The notes under the pieces were generated by a model that saw only the letters and a list, made by a program, of their open reading frames with translations, was not told where the DNA came from and made no database searches. Positions 25,047 through 34,220 of a DNA stretch of 64,000 bases are shown here, in pieces. The position numbers and the translations under genes were made by a program. Source of the DNA: Jiangella mangrovi (GTDB lineage Bacteria; Actinomycetota; Actinomycetes; Jiangellales; Jiangellaceae); the NCBI RefSeq assembly GCF_014204975.1, contig NZ_JACHMM010000001.1:682001-746000 (forward strand), given 5' to 3'. Every line of letters begins with the position of its first letter. The first letter of the stretch is position 1.

Positions 25047-26735
25047 ATGTCGTATCCAGGCCCGCCCACGGGTCCCGAGGGGCACGAGCCCGGCCCGGTC
25101 CCGCCGCCGCCGCCGCCGTTCGACGCCACTCCGCCCAGCGACCCGACGCGGCCGCTGGCCTACCTCGACGGTGCCGCCGCCGAGCCGGCCATCGTGCCGC
25201 GCAAGCGCCGCGGCCTGCTCGCGGGTGGCATCGCGGCGGCCGTCCTGATCGCGGGGTCCGGCGCCGTGTTCGCGTGGCAGGCGCTCGACGGCGGCGGCAC
25301 GCAGCCCCACGAGGTGCTGCCGGCCGACGCCATCGGCTACGTCCGCCTCGACCTCGACCCGTCCGCCGGGCAGAAGATCCAGGCCTTCCGGCTGCTGCAG
25401 AAGTTCCCGCTGTTCTCCGAGGCCACCGGCATCACCGACGAGAACGTCGACCTGCGCGAGCTGTTCATCGACGAGCTCGCCTCGTCCACCGGCTGCGACA
25501 TCGACTTCGCCACCGACGTCGAGCCCTGGGTGGGCGAGCGCGTCGGCGCCGCCATGCTCCCGCCGTCGGGCGACGCCGGCGAGCCCGGCTACGTCGTCGC
25601 GCTGCAGGCCAGCGACCAGGAGAACGCGACGGCCGCCATGGACCGCATCCTGGGCTGCGGCGGGTCCGGCGGCTCCGGAGACGGCGGCGCCATCGGCCGT
25701 GCCTACGTCGACGGCTACCTGCTGCTCACCGACACCCAGGACGACGCCGACGCCTACGCGGCCGCCGCGGCGGACTCGTCGCTGGCCGACAACGCCGAGT
25801 TCACCGAGGCCATGGACCTCCTCGGCGAGCAGGGCATCGCGTCGGCCTGGTTCTCCGGCACCGCCATGTTCGACGCGTTCGACGGCTCGGCCAGCGCCTT
25901 CGGCATCGGCGCCGGCGCGTCCGGCAACGGCCTGCCGTCGGTCGAGGAGGCCCGCGAGCTCGTCGACGAGACCTACCGCAGCGTCGCCTTCTCCGTCCGC
26001 TTCGACGACCGGTTCGCCGAGCTGGCCGGCGTCGTCACCGGCAGCGCGTACCAGGCGCTGAGCGGCGGCGGTGTCGAGGCCGACGTGCCCGACTCCACCA
26101 CGTTCTTCGTGGGCAGCAACAACACCGCCCAGTACATCCGCGACAACTGGGAAGCCACCATCGCGTCGGTCCCTGAGGCCGAGGAGATGCTGGCCGAGCT
26201 GCAGGACCAGACCGGCCTCGTGCTGCCCGACGACATCGCCACCGCCCTGGGCGAGAACCTCACCGTCGCCGTCGACGCGAGCGACCTCGACCTCGAGGGC
26301 CTCGCCCAGTACGGCGACTTCTCCAGCATCGACCTCGGCATGCGCGTGGTCACCGACCCCGAGGCGTTCGCCGACCTGTGGGAGCGGGTGCAGGGTCTGG
26401 CCGCCGACTCCGGCCTGCCCCTCGACGACCTGCCGCTGCAGACCACCGACGACGGCTACGTCCTGGCCACCTCCGAGGACTACGCGGCAGAGTTGCTCGA
26501 GGGCGGCGGCCTGGCCGACACCGACGCCTACCGCACGGCGGTCAGCGGCGTCACCGAGGCCGACTCCGTGCTGTTCCTGAACTTCGACGCCATCGAGGAG
26601 CACGTCCTCGCGGCCGCCGGCGGCAATCTCACCGAGGCCGAGACGCAGTCCATCGAGGCGCTGCAGGCGTTCGGCATGTCCATGCAGCTCGAGGACGGCC
26701 ACATGGAGCTGAGCCTGCGAGTCACCACCGACTGA
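25047..26735 (+). CDS. DUF3352 domain membrane-anchored extracytoplasmic protein
   Basis: The 562-residue protein starts with a proline-rich cytoplasmic segment of about 50 residues, then a basic KRRGLL stop-transfer motif and one transmembrane helix (about residues 57-78). The long acidic extracytoplasmic part begins at PHEVLPADAIGYVRLDLDPSAGQK, a DUF3352 hallmark, and continues with DIDFATDVEPWVGERVGAAML. Function unknown. The ATG at 25047 has GGAGG six bases upstream. The hairpin at 26807 ends the transcript. Confidence 0.88.
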   Translation: MSYPGPPTGPEGHEPGPVPPPPPPFDATPPSDPTRPLAYLDGAAAEPAIVPRKRRGLLAGGIAAAVLIAGSGAVFAWQALDGGGTQPHEVLPADAIGYVRLDLDPSAGQKIQAFRLLQKFPLFSEATGITDENVDLRELFIDELASSTGCDIDFATDVEPWVGERVGAAMLPPSGDAGEPGYVVALQASDQENATAAMDRILGCGGSGGSGDGGAIGRAYVDGYLLLTDTQDDADAYAAAAADSSLADNAEFTEAMDLLGEQGIASAWFSGTAMFDAFDGSASAFGIGAGASGNGLPSVEEARELVDETYRSVAFSVRFDDRFAELAGVVTGSAYQALSGGGVEADVPDSTTFFVGSNNTAQYIRDNWEATIASVPEAEEMLAELQDQTGLVLPDDIATALGENLTVAVDASDLDLEGLAQYGDFSSIDLGMRVVTDPEAFADLWERVQGLAADSGLPLDDLPLQTTDDGYVLATSEDYAAELLEGGGLADTDAYRTAVSGVTEADSVLFLNFDAIEEHVLAAAGGNLTEAETQSIEALQAFGMSMQLEDGHMELSLRVTTD

Positions 26736-26806
26736 CGTCGATCGGCCTGCGCGAGGAGAGCGCGAGTGAGGACGTGGGACCGAAGCGTCGGCTCGCGGGC
26801 GTGACG

Positions 26807-26864
26807 GTGCCCGGCAATGGGGGCCTTGGGGAGGGACAACGTGGCACACCCCATTGCCGGGCAC
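26807..26864. terminator. Bidirectional hairpin
   Basis: Bases 26807-26822 and 26849-26864 form a perfect 16-bp stem with a 26-base loop between the convergent DUF3352 and subtilase genes. Confidence 0.8.
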
Positions 26865-26877
26865 GCTGAGGGGCGGC

Positions 26878-29800
26878 TTACTCCGGGTCCGTCGTCCCGA
26901 TGCGCCAGGCCCGGTCGACCTCCTGGCGGACGGTGGTGCCGGCGGCGTCGGTGACGCTCACGCGGACTGACGCGAACCCGCCGTCGGATGCCGGGACCTG
27001 CGCCGTCAGCACGTCGTCGCCCGAGGGCGCCACCGGCACGGGCCGCCAGCTGACGCCGTCGTCGAACGACACCTCGGCGGTCGCGGTGAACCCGCCCGGG
27101 CCGTCGGCGCCCGCGGGGTACGTGGGCCGGATGACCAAGGGGTACGCCGTCCCGGCCGGGACCTCGTTGTACAGCCCGGTCTCCAGGCCGAACGCGAGCT
27201 GGATCAGCGGCAGCACCTCACGCACCGACGATTCCGGCCGCGCGGACCGGAAGCCCCACGTCGTCTCCGTGCGTGTCGACAGGTCGGAGAAGTTGCCCGG
27301 CCCGCGCGTCGTCGTGAGCGACAGTTCGAAGTCGCCCGCGGCGCCCGGCACGGTGAACTGCGCCTCCGACCACGCCGCCCGGCCGACCTCGACGCCGTCG
27401 CGGCGCAGCACCAGTTCCGAGGTGTCGCCCATCTGCTCCTGGATGAACCCGTAGGTCGACGGGCCGTAGAGGTACTGCGGGACGGACACGCGGATGGCGT
27501 CGCGGAACCGGGCGGCGGGCAGGCCGTACTCCTCGGAGCCGGTGAGCGCCGGCATGCCCGGGGCGGTCAGCGGGCCCCACCAGACCTGCTCGCCGGTGCT
27601 GCCGGGCGCGTACGGCTCGATGGCCGACCAGGTCCAGTACATGTTGAGGAACTCCTGGTGCGGCTGGCCGAACCGCTGCCACTCGACGCCGTCGGTGCTC
27701 AGGTACTCGGTGCGGCGCACCGGGCCGTTGCGCTGCAGGCCCAGGGTCGTCCCGAAGCTGGTGGTGCCGGTGAACGGGATCCAGCCCTCGCGCGTGCCCT
27801 GGCGCTCCGAGACCTGCCGGTACTCCGACTCGACGGTGGCCAGCTGGTCGTGGTCCGGCTCGTAGGTGACGCCGTCCGGGAGGCCGTCCTCCGTGTGGAC
27901 CAGGTGGTAGGCGTACTCGGCGTCGCTGCGGCCGGTGACGTCGAGCTCCAGCCCGGGATCGGCGGCCAGCGCGGCGCGTAGCCGCGCGCCCACCTCGCGG
28001 TCGACGGCGTACGCCGGCAGCGGCGCGGTCCAGAACGACGGCAGCCACGGTCCCGGCCCGCTGTCCACCAGCACCACGAGCGCCGCGCCGGCAGCGGCCG
28101 CCAGCTCCAGCTGTTCCGTCGCCTCGGCGCTGTCACCACGTCGGGTGACCAGTACGACCGCGCCCTGGGCGTCGACGGCGGCGAACTCGGCCGCGGTGCC
28201 GGTGCCGGCGTCGGCGACCGGCAAGCTCGCCGAGCCGGTGTACGGGTCCGACGGAGTGGCCGGCCGCGGGTCCGGAAGGTGCTCGCCGTCCAGGCTCAGC
28301 TCCAGCAGCGGCTGGGTGCGCAGCCAGGCCGTCGTCACCTCGAACGTGCCGGTACGGACGGGATCGGACTCGATCGCGTACAGGTCGGTGCCACCCCAGC
28401 TCTGGGCGATGGTCTCGCGGATCGACAGCTCGCCGACCCGGCGCTCCCAGATGACGTCGAACCCGTTGTCCGCGCCGTCGCGAGGGGTCACCGCCTCGAG
28501 CGGCTCGCCGTCGCGCCCGTCGTAGGCCAGGACGAGGTCGCCGTCGACGCGGAGCTCGGGCTCGGCGGCGAGCACGACGCTGTCGGTGGCGAGGTCGGGT
28601 CCCTCGGTCTCGATGGCGGTGACGACGGTGTAGTCGCCCTCGGGCACCTCGGCGATGACCGTGCCGTCGCGCATGAACCTGCGCACCGACTCACCGGTCT
28701 CGATGTTCCACAGGTCCACCGGGCCGGTGGCCGCAGCGCCGTCGTGGCCGGTCGCATTGACGGTGACGGTGTGCACGGGCCGCTCGATGCTGAACGTCGT
28801 GACGCTGTGGACCGCGGTGTCGCGGTCGCGCGGGTCCTGGGCCACGATCTGCCCGCTGTAGCTGCCGCCGGTGCTGGCCTCGGCCGACACCTCGACGCGG
28901 GTGCTGGCGCTGCCGCCGGGCGGGATGCTGAGGACGGGGTTGCGCACGCGCATCGCCGGCCGGCCGTGGCCGCTTCCGCCGGGCCGGGTGACGTCTGCGC
29001 TGATGCGCAGCGTGACCCGCCGGTCGGTCGGGTTGTGGTAGGTCAGGGTGCGGCTGACGGCGGGCGCGTCCATGGCGAGTTGGCCGAAGTCGACGACGCC
29101 CTGGTCGACGGTGACCGTCTCGCCCACCGCCGCGGCCACGTCGACCCGGCCGGCGCCCCGGAACGAGACCGGCTCGTCGTCGAGCGGCAGGCTGGACGAC
29201 ACCAGCCGCTGCTTGAGCTGCTCGTCGTCCCAGTCCGGGTGCTGCTGCGCCAGGATCGCGGCCGCGCCTGCGACGTGCGGCGTCGCCATGGACGTGCCGT
29301 TGAGCGACGTGTAGTGCTCGTCCAGCAGGTTGCCCAGCGAGGTGCCGGCCGCCCGTGCCGCGACGATGCCCACGCCCGGCGCCACGACCTCCGGCTTGAC
29401 GGCGCCGTCACCGACCCGCGGGCCGCGCGAGGAGAACGCGGCGGCGCGGTCCTGCTTGTCGACGGCGCCGACGGTGAGCGCGGAGGTGGCCGCTCCGGGC
29501 GAGCCGACGGTGCCCTCGGCCGGCCCCGCGTTGCCCGCGGCGATGACGAACAGCGCGTCGGACTCGGCGCTGAGCCGGTCGGCGGCCAGGCTCATGGGGT
29601 CGGTTCCGTCGCTGGCCCAGTCGGTGCCCAGGCTCATGCTGACGACGTCGGCGCCCTGCGCGACCGCCCACTCCATGCCGGCGATGATCCAGTCCTCGTA
29701 GCCGGAGCCGTCGTCGCCGAGCACCTTGCCGATCAGCAGGTCGGCGCCCGGCGCGACGCCGCGGTGGATGCCGCCGGACGCCGCGCCGGTGCCGGCGACG

Positions 29801-30645
29801 GTCGCGGCGACATGCGTGCCGTGGCCCTGGCGGTCGACCGCGGTCTGGCCCTCGGGGTCGGCGTCCTCGGTGAAGTTCCGCGCGCCGGCCACCTGGCCCT
29901 CGAGATCGGGATGGGCGGGGTCCCAGCCGGTGTCGAGGACGGCGACCGTGCTGCCGGTGCCGTCCAGCCCCTGCTCCCACGCCACCGGGGCGCCGATCTG
30001 CGGCACGCTCTCGTCGAGCGTCGCCTCGACCCGGCCGTTCAACCAGACCCGGCCGACCTCGCCGGCCACGACGTCCTCCCACACCGAGCGCACGTCGTCC
30101 TTCGCGGCGCTGACCGCGAGGGCGCCGATGCTGGCGAGGGGGCGTTCGGCCCGGGTGCCCGAGGGCGCCTCGGGCACGCTGCGGATCCCGGGACCGTCCG
30201 GCGCGGCCACCACCAGCGGCAGGTCGGTGCGGGCGAGGTCGTGGTACCCCGACTCGGCGAGGTACGTGAGGTCGAACAGCCGCTCGTCGACCACGCCGTC
30301 CTGCACGTACGGGACGGCCTCGTCCGGCAGCGCCAGCACGTGGCCGTCGCGCTCGACGAACCGGGGCGCCCGCGCGGTGGCGTTCGTCTGCGCCCACGCC
30401 GCCTGCCGGCCGTCGGGCGCGACGTGCAGCACGACGACGTCACCGGTCAGCAGCGTGAGTTGGTAGGTGTGACCGGTCGCGGCGGACCCGGTGGCCGACG
30501 TTGCGGCGCCGGTCGTGGCATCGACCGCCGGGCCGGTCGTGGCCGGCGCCGTCGCGGCTCCGGCCCCCACCAGCAGGGCGGTCGCGGCCATCGGGACGAG
30601 CAGCCGGGCGCGGGTGCGACGCCAGGACAGGATCGTGCGGGGCAT
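26878..30645 (-). CDS. Large secreted subtilisin-family (S8) protease, cassette A
   Basis: The 1255-residue precursor has a Sec signal peptide (cleavage about residue 35) and an N-terminal domain starting YQLTLLTGDVVVL. The S8 catalytic domain spans about 215-510: Asp238 (VAVLDTGWDP), His275 (GHGTHVA), oxyanion Asn372 (AAGNAGP) and Ser452 (NGTSMATPHVAG). A protease-associated-like insert (AVVLVTRRGD...ALVVLVD) lies near 820. The last ~110 residues (FTATAEVSFDDGVSWRPV...RAWRIG) form a beta domain that in cassette B is a separate lipoprotein. The ATG at 30645 has GGAGACGAGG upstream. It is the third gene of a regulator, micro-protein and protease cassette. Confidence 0.94.
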   Translation of the reverse strand: MPRTILSWRRTRARLLVPMAATALLVGAGAATAPATTGPAVDATTGAATSATGSAATGHTYQLTLLTGDVVVLHVAPDGRQAAWAQTNATARAPRFVERDGHVLALPDEAVPYVQDGVVDERLFDLTYLAESGYHDLARTDLPLVVAAPDGPGIRSVPEAPSGTRAERPLASIGALAVSAAKDDVRSVWEDVVAGEVGRVWLNGRVEATLDESVPQIGAPVAWEQGLDGTGSTVAVLDTGWDPAHPDLEGQVAGARNFTEDADPEGQTAVDRQGHGTHVAATVAGTGAASGGIHRGVAPGADLLIGKVLGDDGSGYEDWIIAGMEWAVAQGADVVSMSLGTDWASDGTDPMSLAADRLSAESDALFVIAAGNAGPAEGTVGSPGAATSALTVGAVDKQDRAAAFSSRGPRVGDGAVKPEVVAPGVGIVAARAAGTSLGNLLDEHYTSLNGTSMATPHVAGAAAILAQQHPDWDDEQLKQRLVSSSLPLDDEPVSFRGAGRVDVAAAVGETVTVDQGVVDFGQLAMDAPAVSRTLTYHNPTDRRVTLRISADVTRPGGSGHGRPAMRVRNPVLSIPPGGSASTRVEVSAEASTGGSYSGQIVAQDPRDRDTAVHSVTTFSIERPVHTVTVNATGHDGAAATGPVDLWNIETGESVRRFMRDGTVIAEVPEGDYTVVTAIETEGPDLATDSVVLAAEPELRVDGDLVLAYDGRDGEPLEAVTPRDGADNGFDVIWERRVGELSIRETIAQSWGGTDLYAIESDPVRTGTFEVTTAWLRTQPLLELSLDGEHLPDPRPATPSDPYTGSASLPVADAGTGTAAEFAAVDAQGAVVLVTRRGDSAEATEQLELAAAAGAALVVLVDSGPGPWLPSFWTAPLPAYAVDREVGARLRAALAADPGLELDVTGRSDAEYAYHLVHTEDGLPDGVTYEPDHDQLATVESEYRQVSERQGTREGWIPFTGTTSFGTTLGLQRNGPVRRTEYLSTDGVEWQRFGQPHQEFLNMYWTWSAIEPYAPGSTGEQVWWGPLTAPGMPALTGSEEYGLPAARFRDAIRVSVPQYLYGPSTYGFIQEQMGDTSELVLRRDGVEVGRAAWSEAQFTVPGAAGDFELSLTTTRGPGNFSDLSTRTETTWGFRSARPESSVREVLPLIQLAFGLETGLYNEVPAGTAYPLVIRPTYPAGADGPGGFTATAEVSFDDGVSWRPVPVAPSGDDVLTAQVPASDGGFASVRVSVTDAAGTTVRQEVDRAWRIGTTDPE

Positions 30646-30760
30646 GGGGCCTCGTCTCCTCGGGCCGCGCCCCGCCGCCCGACGGGGGTGGCGGGCGGCG
30701 GGGTTCGCGGCGGGGGATCACCGTGCGCCCACCGTCCCGTATGCCGCCGTCCGTTGCGAT

Positions 30761-30775
30761 TGGGCGAATCACCCA
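30761..30775 (-). promoter_or_regulatory. Operator-like palindrome A1, upstream of the cassette A protease
   Basis: TGGGCGAATCACCCA reads TGGGTGATTCGCCCA on the minus strand: 6-bp arms around a 3-base centre with one mismatch. It differs at two of 15 positions from site A2 (31142-31156), and both are followed by TT. It lies about 116 bases before the protease ATG. Confidence 0.55.
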
Positions 30776-30795
30776 TTTATGTGCAGGCGGACGGT

Positions 30796-30857
30796 GTCAG
30801 AGCGGCTCCCAGTGCTCGCCGTCGGCGGGTTCCGGGTCGGCGGCGACGGTGTCGGCC
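30796..30857 (-). repeat. Direct repeat, copy 1 (3' end of a micro-protein gene)
   Basis: These 62 bases match 30991-31055 except for one substitution and one 3-base indel. Both differences keep the reading frame of the [W]EPL micro-protein. Confidence 0.85.
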
Positions 30858-30934
30858 CGACCCTGGTGACGCGGGCTGTGGCATCGCTGCGGAACGATGC
30901 GGCGTCGCTGTCGCGGACACGACAGTGATCTCAC
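30797..30934 (-). pseudogene. Truncated second copy of the WEPL micro-protein gene
   Basis: The last 20 or so codons are a near-copy of the end of the micro-protein gene at 30992-31105, including the G-E-H-W-E-P-L terminus and stop. Upstream, the frame runs into an unrelated Arg/Ser-rich stretch, part of a dispersed palindromic repeat also seen near 21604-21690. A GTG at 30934 opens the frame for 45 codons, but no good ribosome binding site is seen. I read it as a duplicated, 5'-truncated copy, though expression cannot be excluded. Confidence 0.5.
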
Positions 30935-30990
30935 ATCATCGGCGCAGCAGTCTCACACCGCTGGCGTGCCGCGCCACGGAGCCGGCGGGC

Positions 30991-31055
30991 GTCAGAGCGG
31001 CTCCCAGTGCTCGCCGTCGGCGGGTTCCGGCTCGGCGGCGACGACGGTGTCGGCC
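30991..31055 (-). repeat. Direct repeat, copy 2 (within the intact micro-protein gene)
   Basis: This 65-base partner of 30796-30857 is the 3' part of the cassette A micro-protein gene; the repeat period is 195 bases. Confidence 0.85.
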
Positions 31056-31105
31056 GCGGCCTCAGGGTCGAGGTCGGCGGGGCCGGACGGTTCGGTGTCG
31101 TGCAT
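30992..31105 (-). CDS. 37-residue acidic micro-protein ending W-E-P-L, cassette A
   Basis: ATG at 31105 opens 37 codons ending in TGA at 30992. The product starts MHDTEPSGPADLDPE, is acidic and Ala/Pro-rich, lacks signal peptide, membrane segment and cysteine, and ends ADGEHWEPL. It begins 44 bases after the LAL regulator on the same strand and precedes the protease. Three facts support it as a gene: a counterpart with the same place and C-terminus in cassette B, duplication of its 3' end with an in-frame 3-base indel, and the palindrome 37 bases upstream. The ribosome binding site is weak. Function unknown; the constant C-terminus suggests a recognition tag. Confidence 0.65.
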   Translation of the reverse strand: MHDTEPSGPADLDPEAAADTVVAAEPEPADGEHWEPL

Positions 31106-31141
31106 GAGGCCACGGTCGCCGCCGCGACCCGCGTTCGCGAG

Positions 31142-31156
31142 TGGGTGGATCACCCA
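31142..31156 (-). promoter_or_regulatory. Operator-like palindrome A2, upstream of the cassette A micro-protein
   Basis: TGGGTGGATCACCCA has perfect 6-bp arms (TGGGTG/CACCCA) around a 3-base centre. It overlaps the regulator stop codon and ends 37 bases before the micro-protein ATG. It matches site A1 at 13 of 15 positions. Confidence 0.55.
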
Positions 31157-34068
31157 TTCAATGCGGAGTCGTCCTCCACGGAGTCGGTCGAGATCGCCAC
31201 CGCGAGCGCCGTCCGCGACGCCACGCCGAGCTTGCGCATGGCGGCGCTGAGATGCCGGTCGACGGTCCGCGGCGACAGGAACAGCGCCTCGGCGACCTGC
31301 CGGTTGGTCCGGCCCTGCGCGACCAGCAGCGCGACCTCGAGCTCGCGCGGCGAGAGCTGGTCGCCGTAGCCGCGGCGGCCGCCCCGCCAGGCCCGCGCGA
31401 CCTCGACGCCGTGCGCGCGAAGCACTTGGGCGACGCGGTCGGCGTCCCAGCGGGCGCCGAGGTCGCGCAGCCGCTGCTGCACCGTGCCGAGCAGCTCCAG
31501 CGCGGCGCCGTCGGGCAGCAGCGCCAGTCCCTGCCGTTCCAGCGCGAGCAGCTCCTGGTACGGACGGGGCAGCTCGGCCCAGGCGGCCGCGGCGGCGGCG
31601 AACAGCTCGGCGGCACGCGAGCCGTCACCGTCGGCGATGATGCCGCGGCAGACGAGCAGTGCGGCCTGGGGCGCGGGCGCCGCCCGGTCGCCGAGCCCGG
31701 CCGCGAACCGCTCGACCAGCGCGACGGCGTCGTCCATGCGCCCGGCCCGCACCAGCGCGTCGGTGTGCACGGGTGCCAGCTCCGTGGCGAACAGCCAGAT
31801 GCCCTTGCGGACCACCATGGTCATGGCCGGTTCGGTGACCCCGAGGGCGTCGCCGACGGCGTCGTCGGCCAGGAACAGCCGGCCCAGCGCGCCGGCCGGC
31901 CCGGTCTGCACGTCGACCAGCCCGCGCCGGACGGCCTCGGCGACCACCACGCGGAACTGGTCGGCGGCGTCGTCGCGGCGGCCGGCGGCGAGGTCGAGCA
32001 GGCCGAGGATCATGCGCGCCTCGAGCAACGCCTCGGGCAGCGTGTCGGCGGACCCGGCCAGCTCGGTGACCTGCCCGGCCAGCCCCTCCCAGGCGCCGCC
32101 GTGCCAGTCGAGGTTGGCCCGCGTGATGAGCGCGGAGTTCATCAGCCGCTGGTAGCCGGTGGCGGCGAGCAGCTCGACGGCGCCGTCCAGCTGCCGTCGT
32201 GCCACGGCGTCGCGGCCCCAGCCGATGGCGGTGTGGCCGACGTTCATGCGGCAGCGGCCGAGCTGGCGGCGCTCGAACAGGCTGTCGGTGGCGACGTCGA
32301 GCTCCCGCGCCGCCGTCCAGCCCTCGGCCTCGCCCATCATCAGCAGCGCGCTGGCGCGGTCGACGGCGAGCCAGGTCCGCTCCTCGTCCGGCACCTGCGG
32401 GAACAGCTCCGTCGCGCGGTCCAGCCACTCGCGGTGCCGCGTGACCGGCCAGACCTGCCCGCGCGGGTGCGCCAGCGAGATCATCGCCCGCACGGCCAGC
32501 TCGGGCCTCCCGGCCAGCTCACCGGCCGCGGCCTCGACCTGCTCGATGCCGGTGTCGAAGTCGCCCAGTTGCAGCCAGAGCCGGCCGAGCAGCAGCCGCA
32601 GCTCGCCACGCCGGTCGGCGGGAACGTCCGGCCGGTCGAGCCGCTCCAGCGCCGCGGCCAGCGCCGTCGTGACGGCCAGCGCCAGCTCGCCCAGCGCCGC
32701 CACGCCCCAGGTGGCGGCCTGGCCGAGCTTCTGGGCCAGCCGCGCCTCGCGCTCCGGCGGGTGCTCGGCGGCCGTGAGCAGGTCGGCGAGCAGGACGACG
32801 GCGGCGCGGTCCTCGCCGGCCTCGAGCGCGAGCTCGGCGGCGGACTCGGCGTGCCGGCTCCATGCGGCGACGTCGCCGGCCTCGCGGAAGTGCCGGCTCA
32901 GCCGCAGCACCGGCGGGGTCGGCAGCTCCTGGAGCGCCGCCGCGGCATGCGCGTGCAGCAGCCGCCGCTCGGACACCGGCAGCGCCTCCTCGATGGCCCG
33001 CGACGCCAGCACGTGCCGGCACACGAACTGCCCGGGCGCGGCCTCGCGCAGCAGCCCCGACGTCAGCGCCCCGGCGAGTCCGGCCCGCGCGTCGTCGTCG
33101 CCCAGCCCCGCGACCCGGGCGAGGACGACGCCGTCAGCCGGCTCGGCCAGCACCGCGGCGGCCTCGAGGATGCGCCGGGCCGGCGGTGGCAGCCGGTCGA
33201 CCCGCTCGAGGACGGAGTCGCGCACCGTCGGCGGCACCTGCAGGTCGTCGAGGGCGCGGCGCGACCACTCGTCGCCGCGGCGGACGATGTCGCCGCGGTC
33301 GCGCAGCAGCGACAGGCTCTCCTCGAGCGCGAGCGGCACCCCCTCGGTGCGGCGGTGCAGGAACGTGACGAACTCCGTGGAGATGTCGTCGGTGGCGAAC
33401 ATCGACGCGACCAGCGCCGTGGTCTCGCCGACGGTGAGCGGCTCGAGCGCCAGCTCCAGCCGGCGCAGTCCGGCCGGCGGCCGCGCCGTCAGCCGCAGCA
33501 GGGGCGACGCGGCCGGGACGTCGGTGCCGCGGTAGGTGACGACCAGGCTGAGGTCACGCCCCGCCGACGCGAGCAGCAGCGGCAGGAACTCCAGCGTCGC
33601 GGCGTCGGCCCAGTGCGCGTCCTCGAGCACCAGCACCTCGATGCCGGACCGCTCGACCAGCTCGGCCAGCGCGCGGAACAGCCGGTGCCGGGTGGAGCTG
33701 GGGTCCTCGAGCGGCTCGAGCGCGGGCGGCAGGTGCGCGGCCCACTCCGGGAACAGCGGTCGCAGCGCCCCCGCGAGCGGACTCAGCTCGACGCCGTCGA
33801 CCGGCAGCCGATGCAGCGCGTCGACCAGCGGGCCGAGCGGGAACGGCTCGGCCAGCGGCGGGCAGGCGGCGACCAGCGTGGTGGCGGGGTCGAGCGAGAG
33901 CAGCGCCTCCTGCACCAGCCGCGTCTTGCCGATACCGGCCTCGCCCTCGACGAGGACGAACGCCGGCTGACCCGGCCTGGCCAGGGCGGACGTGACGGCG
34001 GCCAGCTCACTCTCGCGCCCGACGAAGGCGGGGCAGGGCGCAGCGGCATCGGCGTGCTGACGTGCCAC
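31150..34068 (-). CDS. LAL-type LuxR regulator with AAA ATPase domain, cassette A
   Basis: The 972-residue protein has an N-terminal AAA16-type ATPase with Walker A (VEGEAGIGKTRLV, about residues 38-50) and Walker B (EVLVLEDAHWAD). A long helical, TPR-like middle follows, then a C-terminal LuxR/GerE HTH (LSPRELEVALLVAQGRTNRQVAEALFLSPRTVDRHLSAAMRKLG). I chose GTG at 34068 because GGGAGG lies five bases upstream; this also gives nearly the same length as the paralogue (975). Such LAL regulators switch on ATP or ligand binding. Its likely targets are the micro-protein and protease genes downstream on the same strand. Confidence 0.93.
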   Translation of the reverse strand: MARQHADAAAPCPAFVGRESELAAVTSALARPGQPAFVLVEGEAGIGKTRLVQEALLSLDPATTLVAACPPLAEPFPLGPLVDALHRLPVDGVELSPLAGALRPLFPEWAAHLPPALEPLEDPSSTRHRLFRALAELVERSGIEVLVLEDAHWADAATLEFLPLLLASAGRDLSLVVTYRGTDVPAASPLLRLTARPPAGLRRLELALEPLTVGETTALVASMFATDDISTEFVTFLHRRTEGVPLALEESLSLLRDRGDIVRRGDEWSRRALDDLQVPPTVRDSVLERVDRLPPPARRILEAAAVLAEPADGVVLARVAGLGDDDARAGLAGALTSGLLREAAPGQFVCRHVLASRAIEEALPVSERRLLHAHAAAALQELPTPPVLRLSRHFREAGDVAAWSRHAESAAELALEAGEDRAAVVLLADLLTAAEHPPEREARLAQKLGQAATWGVAALGELALAVTTALAAALERLDRPDVPADRRGELRLLLGRLWLQLGDFDTGIEQVEAAAGELAGRPELAVRAMISLAHPRGQVWPVTRHREWLDRATELFPQVPDEERTWLAVDRASALLMMGEAEGWTAARELDVATDSLFERRQLGRCRMNVGHTAIGWGRDAVARRQLDGAVELLAATGYQRLMNSALITRANLDWHGGAWEGLAGQVTELAGSADTLPEALLEARMILGLLDLAAGRRDDAADQFRVVVAEAVRRGLVDVQTGPAGALGRLFLADDAVGDALGVTEPAMTMVVRKGIWLFATELAPVHTDALVRAGRMDDAVALVERFAAGLGDRAAPAPQAALLVCRGIIADGDGSRAAELFAAAAAAWAELPRPYQELLALERQGLALLPDGAALELLGTVQQRLRDLGARWDADRVAQVLRAHGVEVARAWRGGRRGYGDQLSPRELEVALLVAQGRTNRQVAEALFLSPRTVDRHLSAAMRKLGVASRTALAVAISTDSVEDDSALNG

Positions 34069-34220
34069 CGATCCTCCCGCCGCCGGCCACCCGCTGTCCG
34101 TCCGCCCCACCGATTCCGGTCAGCCTAGCCCGCCGGGCCGCCGTGACGGGCAAGGCCCGGTTGCGCGCCCCGGTAGGCTCCTGTGACCCGCCAGCCCGGT
34201 GCGCAGCGAAGGGGTGCGTC
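34069..34220. promoter_or_regulatory. Shared divergent promoter region of the two LAL regulators
   Basis: These 152 bases separate the two cassettes. TAGGCT, a good actinobacterial -10 box, occurs in both directions: plus strand 34174-34179 and minus strand 34122-34127. Each is about 40-60 bases from its gene start. The -35 regions are weak. Confidence 0.45.

Noticed and set aside
28279-31107. A 942-codon open frame antisense to the cassette A protease
   Set aside because: No domain pattern; the opposite strand encodes the subtilase catalytic triad. Part of it crosses the direct repeat only by chance.
30931-31113. A 60-codon frame overlapping the micro-protein gene on the same strand
   Set aside because: Ser/Pro/Arg-rich sequence with no counterpart in cassette B; the 37-codon frame has the conserved C-terminus and in-frame duplication.
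31141-34128. A 995-codon open frame antisense to the cassette A regulator
   Set aside because: Composition is Gln/Arg/Gly/Val low-information sequence; the opposite strand encodes a full LAL regulator with clear motifs.
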